The notes beneath the pieces were generated by a model. The model saw nothing but the letters and a program-made list of their open reading frames with translations. It had not been told where the DNA came from and did no database searches. The position numbers and the translations under genes are program-made. A stretch of DNA of 51,273 bases from Enhygromyxa salina (GTDB taxonomy: Bacteria > Myxococcota_A > Polyangia > Nannocystales > Nannocystaceae): positions 1 to 51,273 of the forward strand of contig NZ_PVNK01000107.1 of assembly GCF_002994615.1 (NCBI RefSeq), written 5' to 3'. Below are positions 17,014-25,421 of the stretch, one piece after another (position 1 is the stretch's first letter; each line of letters opens with the position of its first letter).

Positions 17014-17844
17014 TCAGGGGCAAAACTCGTAGAAGGCCTGGTTGTTCGGGGGCTGGCATGCCGAGTAGCCGACGTCGGGCAGGCAGGTGTCGAGGGTCTG
17101 ATAGAGGACGTCGTCACCGTTGGGGCACGCGAAGCTGATCGCGTCGCCGCAGATCTGCTCCGAGCTGCACCCGAGGTAGATGGGGGCGAGCGCGCACCAA
17201 TCGTTGTCGCCGGCTTGCTCGAGCTCCGCGCCCTCGATCGGGTTGCAGTTCTCCGCGGCGGCGCAGGCTTCGAACCCGAGCTCCGCGCAGTCGCCGTTGT
17301 TCCCGCAGTCGGCGTAGGCCGCCTCGCACTGGTCGAGGCTATTGAACAGCTCCCCGCAGTCCTCGCCCACGCACTCGCAGCCGACGAGCTGATGGCAGGC
17401 CACGCCGTCCCACGCCGCGCCGAGGATCGCCTCGCAGTCGCCAATCGCCTCCGCGGCCATCGCGGCACAGTCGCCGCCCCCGGTGTCGCCGTCGCCATCC
17501 CCGGTGTCGCCGTCGCCGTCGCCGGTGTCGCCGTCGCCATCCCCGGTGTCGCCGTCGCCATCGCCGGTGTCGCCATCGCCATCCCCGGTGTCGCCGTCGC
17601 CATCACCGGTGTCGCCATCGCCATCACCGGTGTCGCCGTCGCCATCGCCGGAGTCGCCGTCGCCGTCGCCCTCCGTCGAGCTGTCGTTGCCCTCGGCGCT
17701 CTCTGTGCCGACATCCGTGCCGCTCGTGTCCGAGCCGTCCGCGGTGTCCCCGTTGCCGCCGTCGTCCGTACACGCGCTCGTGCAGAGCAGGGCCAGGGCC
17801 GGCGCGAACACCAAGTCGTGAAGTGTCTTGTTCAGAAAGGTCAT
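17014..17844 (-). CDS. Cys-rich lipoprotein with GDGDGDT repeat linker
   Basis: This 276-residue protein has a signal peptide with lipobox TSAC (C25), then an acidic linker with nine seven-residue units of Gly-Asp/Thr type, then a domain of about 160 residues with about sixteen cysteines. The start at 17844 opens the signal peptide. The repeat linker is a frequent feature of secreted proteins in Nannocystineae and probably acts as a flexible, calcium-attracting spacer. The Cys-rich head is not recognised; disulfide-bonded surface binding is plausible only. Confidence 0.85.
   Translation of the reverse strand: MTFLNKTLHDLVFAPALALLCTSACTDDGGNGDTADGSDTSGTDVGTESAEGNDSSTEGDGDGDSGDGDGDTGDGDGDTGDGDGDTGDGDGDTGDGDGDTGDGDGDTGDGDGDTGDGDGDTGGGDCAAMAAEAIGDCEAILGAAWDGVACHQLVGCECVGEDCGELFNSLDQCEAAYADCGNNGDCAELGFEACAAAENCNPIEGAELEQAGDNDWCALAPIYLGCSSEQICGDAISFACPNGDDVLYQTLDTCLPDVGYSACQPPNNQAFYEFCP
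17481..17669 (-). repeat. Nine tandem 21-bp units coding the GDGDGDT linker
   Basis: The unit cggtgtcgccgtcgccatc plus two bases occurs nine times with third-position changes, the last with Ser in place of Thr. All units keep frame, so copy-number change would alter only linker length. Confidence 0.9.
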
Positions 17845-18149
17845 GGCCGCAGCATAGCGCGTTGGTGCCGCATGAGCGCCGTCGTGTATGGGCCGAGCGA
17901 GAGGCAAATCGCAGCCGGCCCCGACTCCACGCGAACACAGGTGGGCGTGAGTCTCCTCGGACCCGATGATCGCCTTGTCGGCTGGACGGGGCTCGCTACC
18001 ATGTGGTGCTCGCGGGCTGTCCGGAGTTCGCGTCCTCGCTCGGGTCGCTCGCTGCTCTCGCGCACGACCAGGAGCAGCGCGTGGAGCGGGGCGCCATCGA
18101 GATCCAGCGGCGTTGAGCTTGGTCTTCGGGCCCTGTGGTATGGGGCGGG
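17845..18149. other. Divergent intergenic region, 305 bp
   Basis: This lies between two divergent genes and should hold both promoters. A short plus-strand frame at about 18003-18116 has protein-like composition (VVLAGCPEFASSLGSLAALA) but begins after an in-frame stop and gives under 40 residues. It may be the tail of a lost gene. No promoter motif is clear. Confidence 0.35.
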
Positions 18150-19025
18150 ATGGTCCACACGATCCTCACGCACCCGGGAGGCGCGCACAAAGACGACCTC
18201 CTGGCTGTCTGCGTCCTCATCGCCAAGTACGGCGCTCCCGTCGTCCGGCGCGAGCCGACCCCGGAGGAGCTCGACGACCCCAAGGTGGCGATCATCGACG
18301 TCGGTGGGGTTCACGATCCGAGTCGGATGGACTTCGATCACCACCACTTTCCTCGGGAGCACCCGCCGACCTGCGCGCTGAGCCTGGTCCTCGAACATCT
18401 CGGTCTCTACGAGGACGCGCTGCATTTTTGTGACTGGCTCGAGCCGGCCGAGTGGTTCGACTCCCGCGGCCCGACCAAGACCGCCAAGTGGCTCGGCGTG
18501 CCTCGCAAGGCGATCTCGCAGCTCAACTCGCCGATCGACATCACCGTGCTGCGCCGCTTCGCCCAGCGGACCGAGCTCGCCGCGGGCGATCCGCTCTACG
18601 AGTTCATGCGCTTCGTCGGTGAAGATCTGCTCGAGTACCTGCGCGTCGCTCGCGAGCGCATCGACTTCGCCGCCAAGCACGTGGCGCGCTGGCACATCGC
18701 CCACGGCGACCAGGTGATCGAGGCGGTGTTCCTGCCGCGCACGGATCCGCCCGCCAAGGAGCCGAGCAACGCGGTCGGCAACTACATCCGGGCCGAGGGC
18801 CTCGGGGACACGATCGCGGCGATCGTCTATCCCGACCGCCGCGGCGAGGGCTACGGCATCGGCCGCTACGAAGATCACCCGCAGCTCGACTTCTCGCGGG
18901 TCGAGGACCAGCCGGACGTTCACTTCGCGCACAAGAGCGGGTTCATGTGCAAGACCTCGGCGACGGACCACGAGCGGCTGCGGGCACTGATCGTCAAGGC
19001 GTGGACCCCTCGCGGCACGAATTGA
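18150..19025 (+). CDS. MYG1-family metal-dependent hydrolase/exonuclease
   Basis: This 291-residue protein matches the MYG1 (UPF0160) family, related to DHH-type phosphoesterases. It has the N-terminal HPGGAHKDDLLAVCVL and the motif DVGG followed by DFDHHHF, which supply metal ligands, and a C-terminal substrate-binding part ending near HKSGFMCKT. Eukaryotic MYG1 is a 3'-5' exoribonuclease; bacterial members are less studied. The ATG at 18150 is used; an in-frame GTG five codons upstream is possible. Neighbours do not suggest a pathway. Confidence 0.88.
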   Translation: MVHTILTHPGGAHKDDLLAVCVLIAKYGAPVVRREPTPEELDDPKVAIIDVGGVHDPSRMDFDHHHFPREHPPTCALSLVLEHLGLYEDALHFCDWLEPAEWFDSRGPTKTAKWLGVPRKAISQLNSPIDITVLRRFAQRTELAAGDPLYEFMRFVGEDLLEYLRVARERIDFAAKHVARWHIAHGDQVIEAVFLPRTDPPAKEPSNAVGNYIRAEGLGDTIAAIVYPDRRGEGYGIGRYEDHPQLDFSRVEDQPDVHFAHKSGFMCKTSATDHERLRALIVKAWTPRGTN

Positions 19026-19230
19026 CCCAAGCTGCGCGGGCTTCGAGGTCTGGACGCCACCTCGAGAGTGGGTCGACCCCGCGTTCGGGTTGGTTACGCT
19101 CGGTGACGGTCGGTTCAGGCCGGCTGGATCGGCGACATGTAGCCCCTGGCCCTGCGGTTAGGTTCGCCCCCTATCGGTGGCACTGCGGTCCCTGACGGTT
19201 CGCCCCCGGCGGCGCCAAAGTGGAGTCGTG

Positions 19231-19659
19231 ATGAACGTCGCCGCCAGCACCTACGACCTTCGCCTCCCGGCCCCCGTCGCTCAGACCGAGACAGCCCCCC
19301 CGACCGACTCCTTCGTCACGCGGCTCGTCACCAGCCTGGTGTGGACCTTCGACCTCGACGAGTCCGAGCGCGAGCTGGCGGTCCAGCTTCTGTTTGGCCG
19401 CTCGGCTGGGGCGATCGCCCGGAGCCTCGGCGTCTGCGGGGCCAGCGTCGCGCGGCGGTGTCGCGCCCTGTTCAGGATGACCGGGACCGACGGGCGCGAG
19501 AAGCTGTTCGAGGTCGCGCTTCGCCTCACCGCGATGCGCGAGCTCAGCGAACTCGCCGCCAATGGGCGCCCTGCGGGGACGGTGCTTGGGCCTCGTTACT
19601 CGAACAAGTCGTCGAGGGCCGAGACCGTGCCCGCGCGCACGATCCACGCCTGGAGCTGA
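19231..19659 (+). CDS. Helix-turn-helix protein (LuxR/sigma-4-like)
   Basis: This 142-residue protein has a central helix-turn-helix region, LDESERELAVQLLFGRSAGA followed by IARSLGVCGASVARRCRALF, resembling LuxR-type or sigma region 4 DNA-binding domains. GGAG sits six bases before the ATG at 19231. The last 21 codons (19597-19659) are read antisense to the end of the Rpn-like gene. That suggests the original 3' end was replaced and the present tail is accidental. No receiver or ligand-binding domain is present. Target genes cannot be predicted. Confidence 0.7.
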   Translation: MNVAASTYDLRLPAPVAQTETAPPTDSFVTRLVTSLVWTFDLDESERELAVQLLFGRSAGAIARSLGVCGASVARRCRALFRMTGTDGREKLFEVALRLTAMRELSELAANGRPAGTVLGPRYSNKSSRAETVPARTIHAWS

Positions 19660-20552
19660 TCGAGCAGCGTGCACGCGCGAATGCGTGCGACGGTCGAGTC
19701 ATCGGGCTCGATGTCACGGGCCTGGAGGAGCTGCAACAAGGTCTCGTGGAGCACACCGCGAGCTTGCTCGAGGCCTTGCTGGCGGCCTTGCTCGAGGCCT
19801 TGCTCGAGGCCTTGTTCGCGGCCTTGCTCGAGGCCTTGCTCGAGGCCCTTGTCGAGACCGTTTCGGTATAGCGAGCTCTCGAGCTCCCACTCGCTCAGGT
19901 GCTCCCGAACCTGCGTCGGGACCTGGTCGCGGACCTCTTGCATGTCGTCTTGGCTGATGCTGGTTTGCACGAGTTGAAGGTAGCGCTCGATGTCGGGTGG
20001 TGCGAGCTGAATAATTGCTTGGATCGTTGCGCATGCACAAGCGACTGCGTCTGGACCTTGACCGTGGAGCACGACAGACAGCACTGCGCGGGCCATGTTG
20101 GAAAGCGCATGTTCCAGGGTTGTGATTGGTGGGATCAGATCAGGCGTAATGACCAACGGCGCGAGCTCCGGCCGGCGCGGATAGAGCCGAGTCTGCGCCC
20201 AGACCAGCACGGCGTGCCGAGGACTGAAGAGCATTGCCCAGGTGTGGCAGCCGAGCTCACGCCAGACGGAGGCGATGTAGAACAAGAGGGCCCAGGCCTT
20301 CGCCTCGTCCTGTTCGAGCTGGATCTCGACGACGATCGCGTCGACGGGCTCTCCGGCGTTCGTGCCCGCGATGACCACGTCAGAGCGTAGCGGAGCTTCG
20401 ATGCGCGAGGGGTCTTCGGCTTCGCTGGAGACCTCGTAGATCTGCTCATGGGATGGGCTTAGCTGGAGATTGGCTTCTCGGGCGAGTTCGAATGCCAGGT
20501 GGGGGTGGCGGCGAAAGAGGAGGACGAGGTTTTGGTGGGTTTGGCTGGGCAT
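19596..20552 (-). CDS. Rpn/PD-(D/E)XK nuclease-like protein with Leu-Glu-Gln-Gly repeat
   Basis: This 318-residue protein has an N-terminal nuclease-like core: an Asp in SDVVIAG, then VVEIQLEQDEAKAWALLFYI, giving the D...ExQ spacing of PD-(D/E)XK enzymes such as Rpn/YhgA. A coiled region of LEQG units (12-bp DNA repeat, about 19775-19855) follows, then a C-terminal helical segment. Rpn proteins promote recA-independent recombination and some act in phage defence. The ATG at 20552 (MPSQTHQN) is chosen; MHT at 20561 is equivalent. Composition is somewhat less GC-rich than neighbours, consistent with transfer. The 3' end overlaps the HTH gene by 64 bp. Confidence 0.7.
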   Translation of the reverse strand: MPSQTHQNLVLLFRRHPHLAFELAREANLQLSPSHEQIYEVSSEAEDPSRIEAPLRSDVVIAGTNAGEPVDAIVVEIQLEQDEAKAWALLFYIASVWRELGCHTWAMLFSPRHAVLVWAQTRLYPRRPELAPLVITPDLIPPITTLEHALSNMARAVLSVVLHGQGPDAVACACATIQAIIQLAPPDIERYLQLVQTSISQDDMQEVRDQVPTQVREHLSEWELESSLYRNGLDKGLEQGLEQGREQGLEQGLEQGRQQGLEQARGVLHETLLQLLQARDIEPDDSTVARIRACTLLDQLQAWIVRAGTVSALDDLFE

Positions 20553-20956
20553 TGTGTGCATAGATTGCAGTGCGTAAAAGTGTGCCCTCGCGCACGTGGG
20601 GTCGGTATGTGCCGAAAACGGTCGTTCATGGTTGTAATTGGGTCTGAGTGGCCCGCAGACGGGCCACTTTATTCGTTGTGGTGATCGATGCTGCAAATGT
20701 TCATGCAGCGTCACGAATATGTGGCCGGGTCAGCAGGTGGCTCTCGTGGTATTCGAGCGCCCGTCGAGTTCGGTCGCCGCGGGGGTGCCCGAGCTACCTG
20801 AGATCACCCTGGTCACCGATCCTGTGTACCTGCCGTTGTCGCTCGGCGCTCGCAGCACGCGGTACGAGCCCAACACAGCTTCGTTTTGGCGTCACGGCCC
20901 CGAAGGCCAGTGACGCACTCTGGGCCGTGCCGGAGGTTTCAGCGCTTGATTCAGGG
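20553..20956. other. Intergenic region, about 400 bp, lower GC, possible gene remnant
   Basis: The part next to the Rpn-like gene is AT-richer and likely carries its promoter. At about 20724-20913 a plus-strand frame has some codon bias (QQVALVVFERP, DPVYLPLSLGARSTRYEP) but lacks a sound start. It could be the end of a lost gene. The segment near 20880-20956 has loose similarity to the 81-bp repeat arm seen at 21934. Confidence 0.3.
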
Positions 20957-20976
20957 CTAGCACCACGGGCTGCTAG
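20957..20976. repeat. CTAG palindromic repeat at the methyltransferase stop
   Basis: The sequence CTAGCACCACGGGCTGCTAG has one mismatch to the common core (CCACGGG for CCCCGGG). Its right CTAG provides the TAG stop at 20973-20975 of the minus-strand methyltransferase gene. Confidence 0.8.
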
Positions 20977-21842
20977 CGGCCGTCGACCTTCGCCAGCCAG
21001 ATCGTGGTTGGCGAGCGGAGACGAAAGAGCCGCGGCTCACGATCGCGGAGCCGCTTCGGCTCGAGCTCGCGGCCCTCGTCGAAGCCGGCGTGGGCGAACA
21101 CCCGGTCGAGGTGCTCGAGGTCGCGAAAGGGCTTGGCCGGACTCTGGCCACCGGTTGCGAGCTTGATCGCCTGACGCAGGACCCTCGCCGCCGGGCCGAC
21201 CTTGCGCTCGCGGTCCCCACGCTGCAGATCCGTCAGGTAGTGGCCGTGGACCCCGGCCTTGCGAAAGCCGGTCGCAACGTTGCGCAGCAGGGTCTCGCGG
21301 TCGTCGAGGTCGAAGTAGTCGAGCACGCCCTCGCTGATCACGACCGGGCGCTCGGCCCCCGCGACGAGCTCGGCGAGCTCGGCGGCGAATTCGGGCGCGA
21401 GGATGTCGGTGCTGCGCAGCTCGAGCTCGTTGGCGCTCAGGGCCCGGCGGACGCGGCCGGGCGCGGCCTCGAGCATGCGCCGCTTGGCCGCGCTCATGTG
21501 CGGGAGGTCGACCTCGGTGTAGCGCACGCCCCGGTCGAGGACCCAGGTCAGACCGCGGCGCGAGAGCCCGGCCCCAAGCTCGACGACGCGGTCGGGGAGC
21601 ATGAGGTCGAGCTGGGCCTCGAACATGCGATGGCGGAACTCGAGGTAGTCGAGGAGCGAGGGGAACTTGAACAGGCGGATCGCCGGCTCGGTCGCGCCGC
21701 GGAAGGTCCAGTACATCGCCGCGCCCTCGGGGGTCGCAAACAGATGGCCATAGGGCATGCCGAGCTGGTACCAGGCGTAGGCGGTGACGTGGGCGGTGGG
21801 GCCAATCTTGTCGTAGCCTTGGGCGCTCGCGGTGGCCGACAT
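20973..21842 (-). CDS. Class I SAM methyltransferase (TcmP/LCMT-like)
   Basis: This 289-residue protein resembles COG3315 O-methyltransferases (leucine carboxyl methyltransferase and polyketide TcmP family). Motif I reads VVELGAGLSRRGLTW, followed by an acidic residue in YTEVDLPHMSAAKR and the VVISEGVLDYFDLDDRETLL block typical of the family. The ATG at 21842 gives the expected N-terminus; upstream in-frame sequence comes from a repeat. Substrate is unknown, since no biosynthetic cluster is adjacent. It follows the STAND gene on the same strand, but the repeat between them argues against a shared transcript. Confidence 0.85.
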   Translation of the reverse strand: MSATASAQGYDKIGPTAHVTAYAWYQLGMPYGHLFATPEGAAMYWTFRGATEPAIRLFKFPSLLDYLEFRHRMFEAQLDLMLPDRVVELGAGLSRRGLTWVLDRGVRYTEVDLPHMSAAKRRMLEAAPGRVRRALSANELELRSTDILAPEFAAELAELVAGAERPVVISEGVLDYFDLDDRETLLRNVATGFRKAGVHGHYLTDLQRGDRERKVGPAARVLRQAIKLATGGQSPAKPFRDLEHLDRVFAHAGFDEGRELEPKRLRDREPRLFRLRSPTTIWLAKVDGR

Positions 21843-21933
21843 CGTCTCAGTATAGCGACCTGGACCACAACGACGCGCGCGAGCTTTGCGAGCACGCCGC
21901 AGCTGCGTTTGTGCGACGGCGACTCGGGTGGTG

Positions 21934-22014
21934 GTACAGCGGCGTTTTGGCTTCGCGCCCTCGACAAAAATTCCGGCGCGAGGCGATGCGGCGGGTTGCA
22001 CCCCGGGCTGCTAG
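21934..22014. repeat. 81-bp extended repeat arm ending in the CTAG palindrome half
   Basis: This stretch runs from GTACAGCGGCGTTTTGGC through AAAAATTCCGGCGCGAGGCG to CACCCCGGGCTGCTAG. It is about 90% identical to the inverted arm at 40496-40576. Its CTAG supplies the stop (22011-22013) of the upstream STAND ATPase gene. It shows the repeat can be longer than the 20-bp core. Confidence 0.85.
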
Positions 22015-23483
22015 GCGGCCGATCGCGCGAGTAGCTCGTCGAACGCCGCCTCGGCCAGCAGCCCATGCTTGGTCAGCTGCAGCGCCCGCGCGTGCTCGCG
22101 CGCCAGATCAAAGCCAAGCTCCGACCCGGCCAAGTCGCCAAGCACCTCCATGCCGTTGCACAGATAGCGCAGCGCGAGATTGTGAGCCGCCGAGTCTGCA
22201 GCGCGTCGACCCGCGCGGAGGTTCAGCGCCGCGATCTCGATCCGCGCGCTGGCGTCGAGCTCGTCCGGAAGCCCGGCGGCGAGATGCTCGACGATCTCGA
22301 ACAGGTGCTCATCGAGCGCCGGTCCGTCGAGGGTCGCGAGCAGCCGTCGGCCGATCTTCCAGTGCAGGCCCTGCTGCTCGACGGGCGCGAGCAACTCTCG
22401 CGCTGCGGAGCGCATGCAGTCATGCGTGAAGCTGAAGCTGTGGTCCCGTCCGACGCGGAGCAACAGCCCGGCCTCGACGAGCTCGGCGAGGCGCTCGCGC
22501 GTCGCGCTGGGCTCTGTGGCCTCGACCTCCGCGAGCCCAAAGCGCGAGCCCAGGCAGGCCGCGTGCGCGATCAGTCGGCGCGCATCCGCGGACAGGGTCT
22601 CGAGCCGCGCGCGTAGCATCGCAACCGGATCATCGGGGACCGGAGCGGCCTCGATCGCCGCGTCGTCCCAGGCCCAGCCGCCGGGCTCGGCGCGCATTAG
22701 CCCGCGCGAGACGAGCAGCGGCAGCAGTTGGCTGACCAAGAGGGGGACGCCGCCGGTCTTGTCGGCGACGATGCGCGCGAGCCGGCCGAGCCGTGTCCGC
22801 GCGCCGAGGAGCTCACCGAGGAGATCCTCGATCGCGTCGACCGCCAGCGGCTCGACCCTTTGGACCCGGGCGCGAGGGACCGAGCGCTGCCTGATCGGGT
22901 CGAGTAGCCCGCGCATCGGATGCGTTTCGGTGAGCTCGTCTTCCCGCAGGGTCCCGGCGATGAACAGCGGGCCGCCGGCCCCGCGGACCAAGGTCTCGAG
23001 CAGCGCGACGCTGCGCGGATCGGCGTGGTGGAGGTCGTCGAGCATCAGCAAGACCGGGCCGTCCGCACACAGCGTGAGCAGCAGGCGCTCGATGGCGACC
23101 GGCAGGCCGTCGCGGGGTTGGTCTGCGCCGAGCCCCGCGGGGGTGAGGGCTTCGACGAAGGCCGAGCCCCACAGGTCCCGATACGGATCGAATTTGGCCC
23201 GGAGCACCTGGGCGCCGTGGGCGGCCGCGGCGTCGTCGAGGGCGCTGAGTAGCGCCGACTTGCCGACACCGTGGGGCCCGACGAGCAGCGTGGTCGTTCG
23301 CGCCCCGGAGGCCACCAGCTCGTCGAATTCGCCGCTCAGCTCGACCTGTTCCCGCGTTCGACCGTGGAGCTGCTGGGGCATCCGAAGCTTGGGGCCCCGA
23401 GCGTGCTCGTGTCCGCGCCGTACGCGGGCCTCGGACGCGGGGGGCGGCCGAGGGAGCGGATGGCTGGTGACGTTGGCTTCCAT
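22011..23483 (-). CDS. STAND-type AAA ATPase, apparently truncated
   Basis: This 490-residue protein has Walker A GPHGVGKS (69-76), Walker B VLLMLDDLHHAD (about 145), a sensor-like FIAGTLREDEL and an alpha-helical continuation, as in COG3899 signalling ATPases. Those proteins usually continue with TPR repeats and often GAF and kinase domains, to over 1000 residues. This one ends at ELLARSAA, just where the TPR array normally begins, with the stop codon inside the 81-bp repeat. An N-terminal kinase domain seen in many relatives is also absent. It may be a functional ATPase module or a decaying gene. Confidence 0.75.
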   Translation of the reverse strand: MEANVTSHPLPRPPPASEARVRRGHEHARGPKLRMPQQLHGRTREQVELSGEFDELVASGARTTTLLVGPHGVGKSALLSALDDAAAAHGAQVLRAKFDPYRDLWGSAFVEALTPAGLGADQPRDGLPVAIERLLLTLCADGPVLLMLDDLHHADPRSVALLETLVRGAGGPLFIAGTLREDELTETHPMRGLLDPIRQRSVPRARVQRVEPLAVDAIEDLLGELLGARTRLGRLARIVADKTGGVPLLVSQLLPLLVSRGLMRAEPGGWAWDDAAIEAAPVPDDPVAMLRARLETLSADARRLIAHAACLGSRFGLAEVEATEPSATRERLAELVEAGLLLRVGRDHSFSFTHDCMRSAARELLAPVEQQGLHWKIGRRLLATLDGPALDEHLFEIVEHLAAGLPDELDASARIEIAALNLRAGRRAADSAAHNLALRYLCNGMEVLGDLAGSELGFDLAREHARALQLTKHGLLAEAAFDELLARSAA

Positions 23484-23623
23484 GATGACGATCTCAGCTT
23501 AGCCAGCTCGCGCGTGAGGGGAGAGGCCAATGTGGTCAGTCGCGGGCCCAATTCTTGCGCGTCCAATGCCTGCTAAGATCGCGGCCTGCGGGCGCTGCTG
23601 GCGTCCCGTCGGCATGTGCACGC

Positions 23624-24499
23624 ATGAGCGAGACCAAATCCAAACCCGAGCCGGTCCACTACGCGTTCCCGAACGCGGGCGAGGCCGTCACGCGGGATCA
23701 TGCCAACTACTACATCGGACAGCCGATCGGTCAGGGCTACTACGGGATCGTCTATGACTGCACCGACGACTGGGGCAACGAGCTCGTCGCCAAGGTCCTC
23801 AAGCCGATGGGCTCGTTTCGCCAGGTCGCGGATCGCTGGTCGCGCGAGGCCAAGGTCCTCACGACGATGCGCCACCCGAGCATCACCTACATCCACGACG
23901 CGTTTGTCTACCGCAACCTGTTCTACTTGATCATCGAGAAGTGTCTGTACCCGCTGTCGGCTGAGCTTCACCTCGCGAGCGAGCTGTGGCTGCCGCAGAT
24001 GGCGCGCGACGTGCTTCAGGCGATCGCCTACATCCACCGCGCCGGGTGGGTCCACAAGGACGTTCATGTCGGCAATGTGTTCGTCAGCGCGACCAAGGAT
24101 CCCTTTGACGAGGCGCGGGAGCCGGTGATCGGCTTCAAGCTCGGCGACTTCGGGATCTCGCGGATGGAGGGCAGCATCCGGCCGCACGGATCGGAGCTCG
24201 CGCGCTGGATGTTGCCGCCAGAGGCGATCGACGCCGAGCTCGGTCCCATGGATCGGCGCGTCGACATCTATCACGCCTCGCTGACCTTTCTGTGCGTGAT
24301 CTACGGCCGGATCTTGCGCTTCACCAGCGAGCAGATCGTCGCTGGCGAGCCGCACAAGCTCGCGCTCTCGCTCGACTCGGCCTACGGCCCGGCCCTGGCC
24401 CGCGCGCTCAATCCCCGCGCGGCCGAGCGCACGCCGACGGCGCTCGAGTTCTGGCGTGACATCGAGGCCGCGATCGAGGCCGCGGGTATCCGCGGCTGA
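23624..24499 (+). CDS. Protein kinase-like protein with unusual catalytic loop
   Basis: This 291-residue single-domain kinase has P-loop GQGYYGIVY (37-45), VAK with Lys57, catalytic loop HKDVHVGNV (H144-K145-D146...N151) and DFG (D175-F-G). The loop has HKD in place of HRD and lacks the usual Lys two residues after Asp (DVHVGN rather than DxKxxN), though Asp146 and Asn151 are kept. The activation segment ends in PPE. The ATG at 23624 is chosen; upstream codons look non-coding. No transmembrane span or sensor is present. Activity may be altered, perhaps toward a non-protein substrate. Confidence 0.85.
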   Translation: MSETKSKPEPVHYAFPNAGEAVTRDHANYYIGQPIGQGYYGIVYDCTDDWGNELVAKVLKPMGSFRQVADRWSREAKVLTTMRHPSITYIHDAFVYRNLFYLIIEKCLYPLSAELHLASELWLPQMARDVLQAIAYIHRAGWVHKDVHVGNVFVSATKDPFDEAREPVIGFKLGDFGISRMEGSIRPHGSELARWMLPPEAIDAELGPMDRRVDIYHASLTFLCVIYGRILRFTSEQIVAGEPHKLALSLDSAYGPALARALNPRAAERTPTALEFWRDIEAAIEAAGIRG

Positions 24500-24520
24500 G
24501 GATCGAGTACGATCGCGGGC

Positions 24521-25309
24521 ATGTTCGCGCCGGTCTTCGCCGCGCTGCTGGCCAACGCGGCCCCGAGCAGCCCCACGCTCGGCCCGACCGACGAGAGCGC
24601 GCTCTACGAGCCGCCCGTCGAGGACTCGGTCATCGAGCCGGTCGAGATCACGCCGCCGCCGCCAGTCCCCGAGGCGCCGGTCCCCGAGGCGCCGGTCCCC
24701 GGGGCGCCGGTCCCCGAGCCCGCGCTCGACCACGCCGCCGTGTTCGTCCAGCCCGCTCTCCCGCCACCGCCGCCGCCGCCCGATGGCGCCGGACGGCTCG
24801 TCGGGGGCAGCCTGGCGATCGGTCTGGGTCTCGCCGCGTCCGCCGCTGTCATCGGCGAGGTCGCGGGTGGCGACGGCGACCCGCGCTTCGTGGCCTCGAC
24901 CTTCATCCCGCTCGGCCTCGCGAGCATCGGCGTCGGCACCTACTTGTTGGTTCGCGGCGCCAAGGCCCGGGCCAACTTCAACGAGTGGCGGGCGTTCACG
25001 AACGCGAAGTCGCGGCCGACCGGCAACGGCTTGCTCGTCGGCGGGACCATGAGCACGGTGATCGGCGGCGTGAGCCTCGTCGCCGCGGCCGCGCAGGCCC
25101 GTGAGCCCGACGCCTTCGACAGCTTGCTCGCGCCGACCTTGTTCGCGGTCGGCGGGGCCGGCGTGGCGGTCGGTGTCGGCGCGCTCACCTGGGGGCTGCT
25201 GCGGCGCAGTCGCTATCGGACCTGGCGGCAGTCGACTTTCCTGAGCGCCGCGCCAACGCTGACACCGCTGCGTGGCGGCGTCAGCTTTGGCGTGGTCGGG
25301 CAGTTCTGA
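24521..25309 (+). CDS. Multi-span membrane hypothetical protein
   Basis: This 262-residue protein begins with a short hydrophobic stretch, then a Pro-Glu-Val linker with PVPEAP repeats, then four hydrophobic segments with Gly/Ala (about 90-107, 127-147, 167-185, 204-226) and a C-terminus ending GVSFGVVGQF. The layout is like the protein at 13050, including the Phe-ending tail. It starts 21 bp after the kinase stop, so the two are probably co-transcribed. Function is unknown. Confidence 0.7.
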   Translation: MFAPVFAALLANAAPSSPTLGPTDESALYEPPVEDSVIEPVEITPPPPVPEAPVPEAPVPGAPVPEPALDHAAVFVQPALPPPPPPPDGAGRLVGGSLAIGLGLAASAAVIGEVAGGDGDPRFVASTFIPLGLASIGVGTYLLVRGAKARANFNEWRAFTNAKSRPTGNGLLVGGTMSTVIGGVSLVAAAAQAREPDAFDSLLAPTLFAVGGAGVAVGVGALTWGLLRRSRYRTWRQSTFLSAAPTLTPLRGGVSFGVVGQF

Positions 25310-25421
25310 AGCCAAGACGAGGCTGCGTCGGGCATACCGCGAGCTCTTGGCGACAGAGGCATCGGAGGTCAGGGGCGTGGTCTGGGTCGTGGTGGCTTTT
25401 TCATCAGCCTGCTAAACCCTG

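Noticed and set aside
20638..20913. A 91-codon plus-strand gene
   Set aside because: The first third is Cys/Ser-rich and random-looking and there is no ribosome binding site; only a possible remnant from about 20724 is mentioned.
21090..22034. A 314-codon plus-strand frame over the methyltransferase gene
   Set aside because: It is antisense to a gene with clear SAM motifs and runs through the 81-bp repeat.
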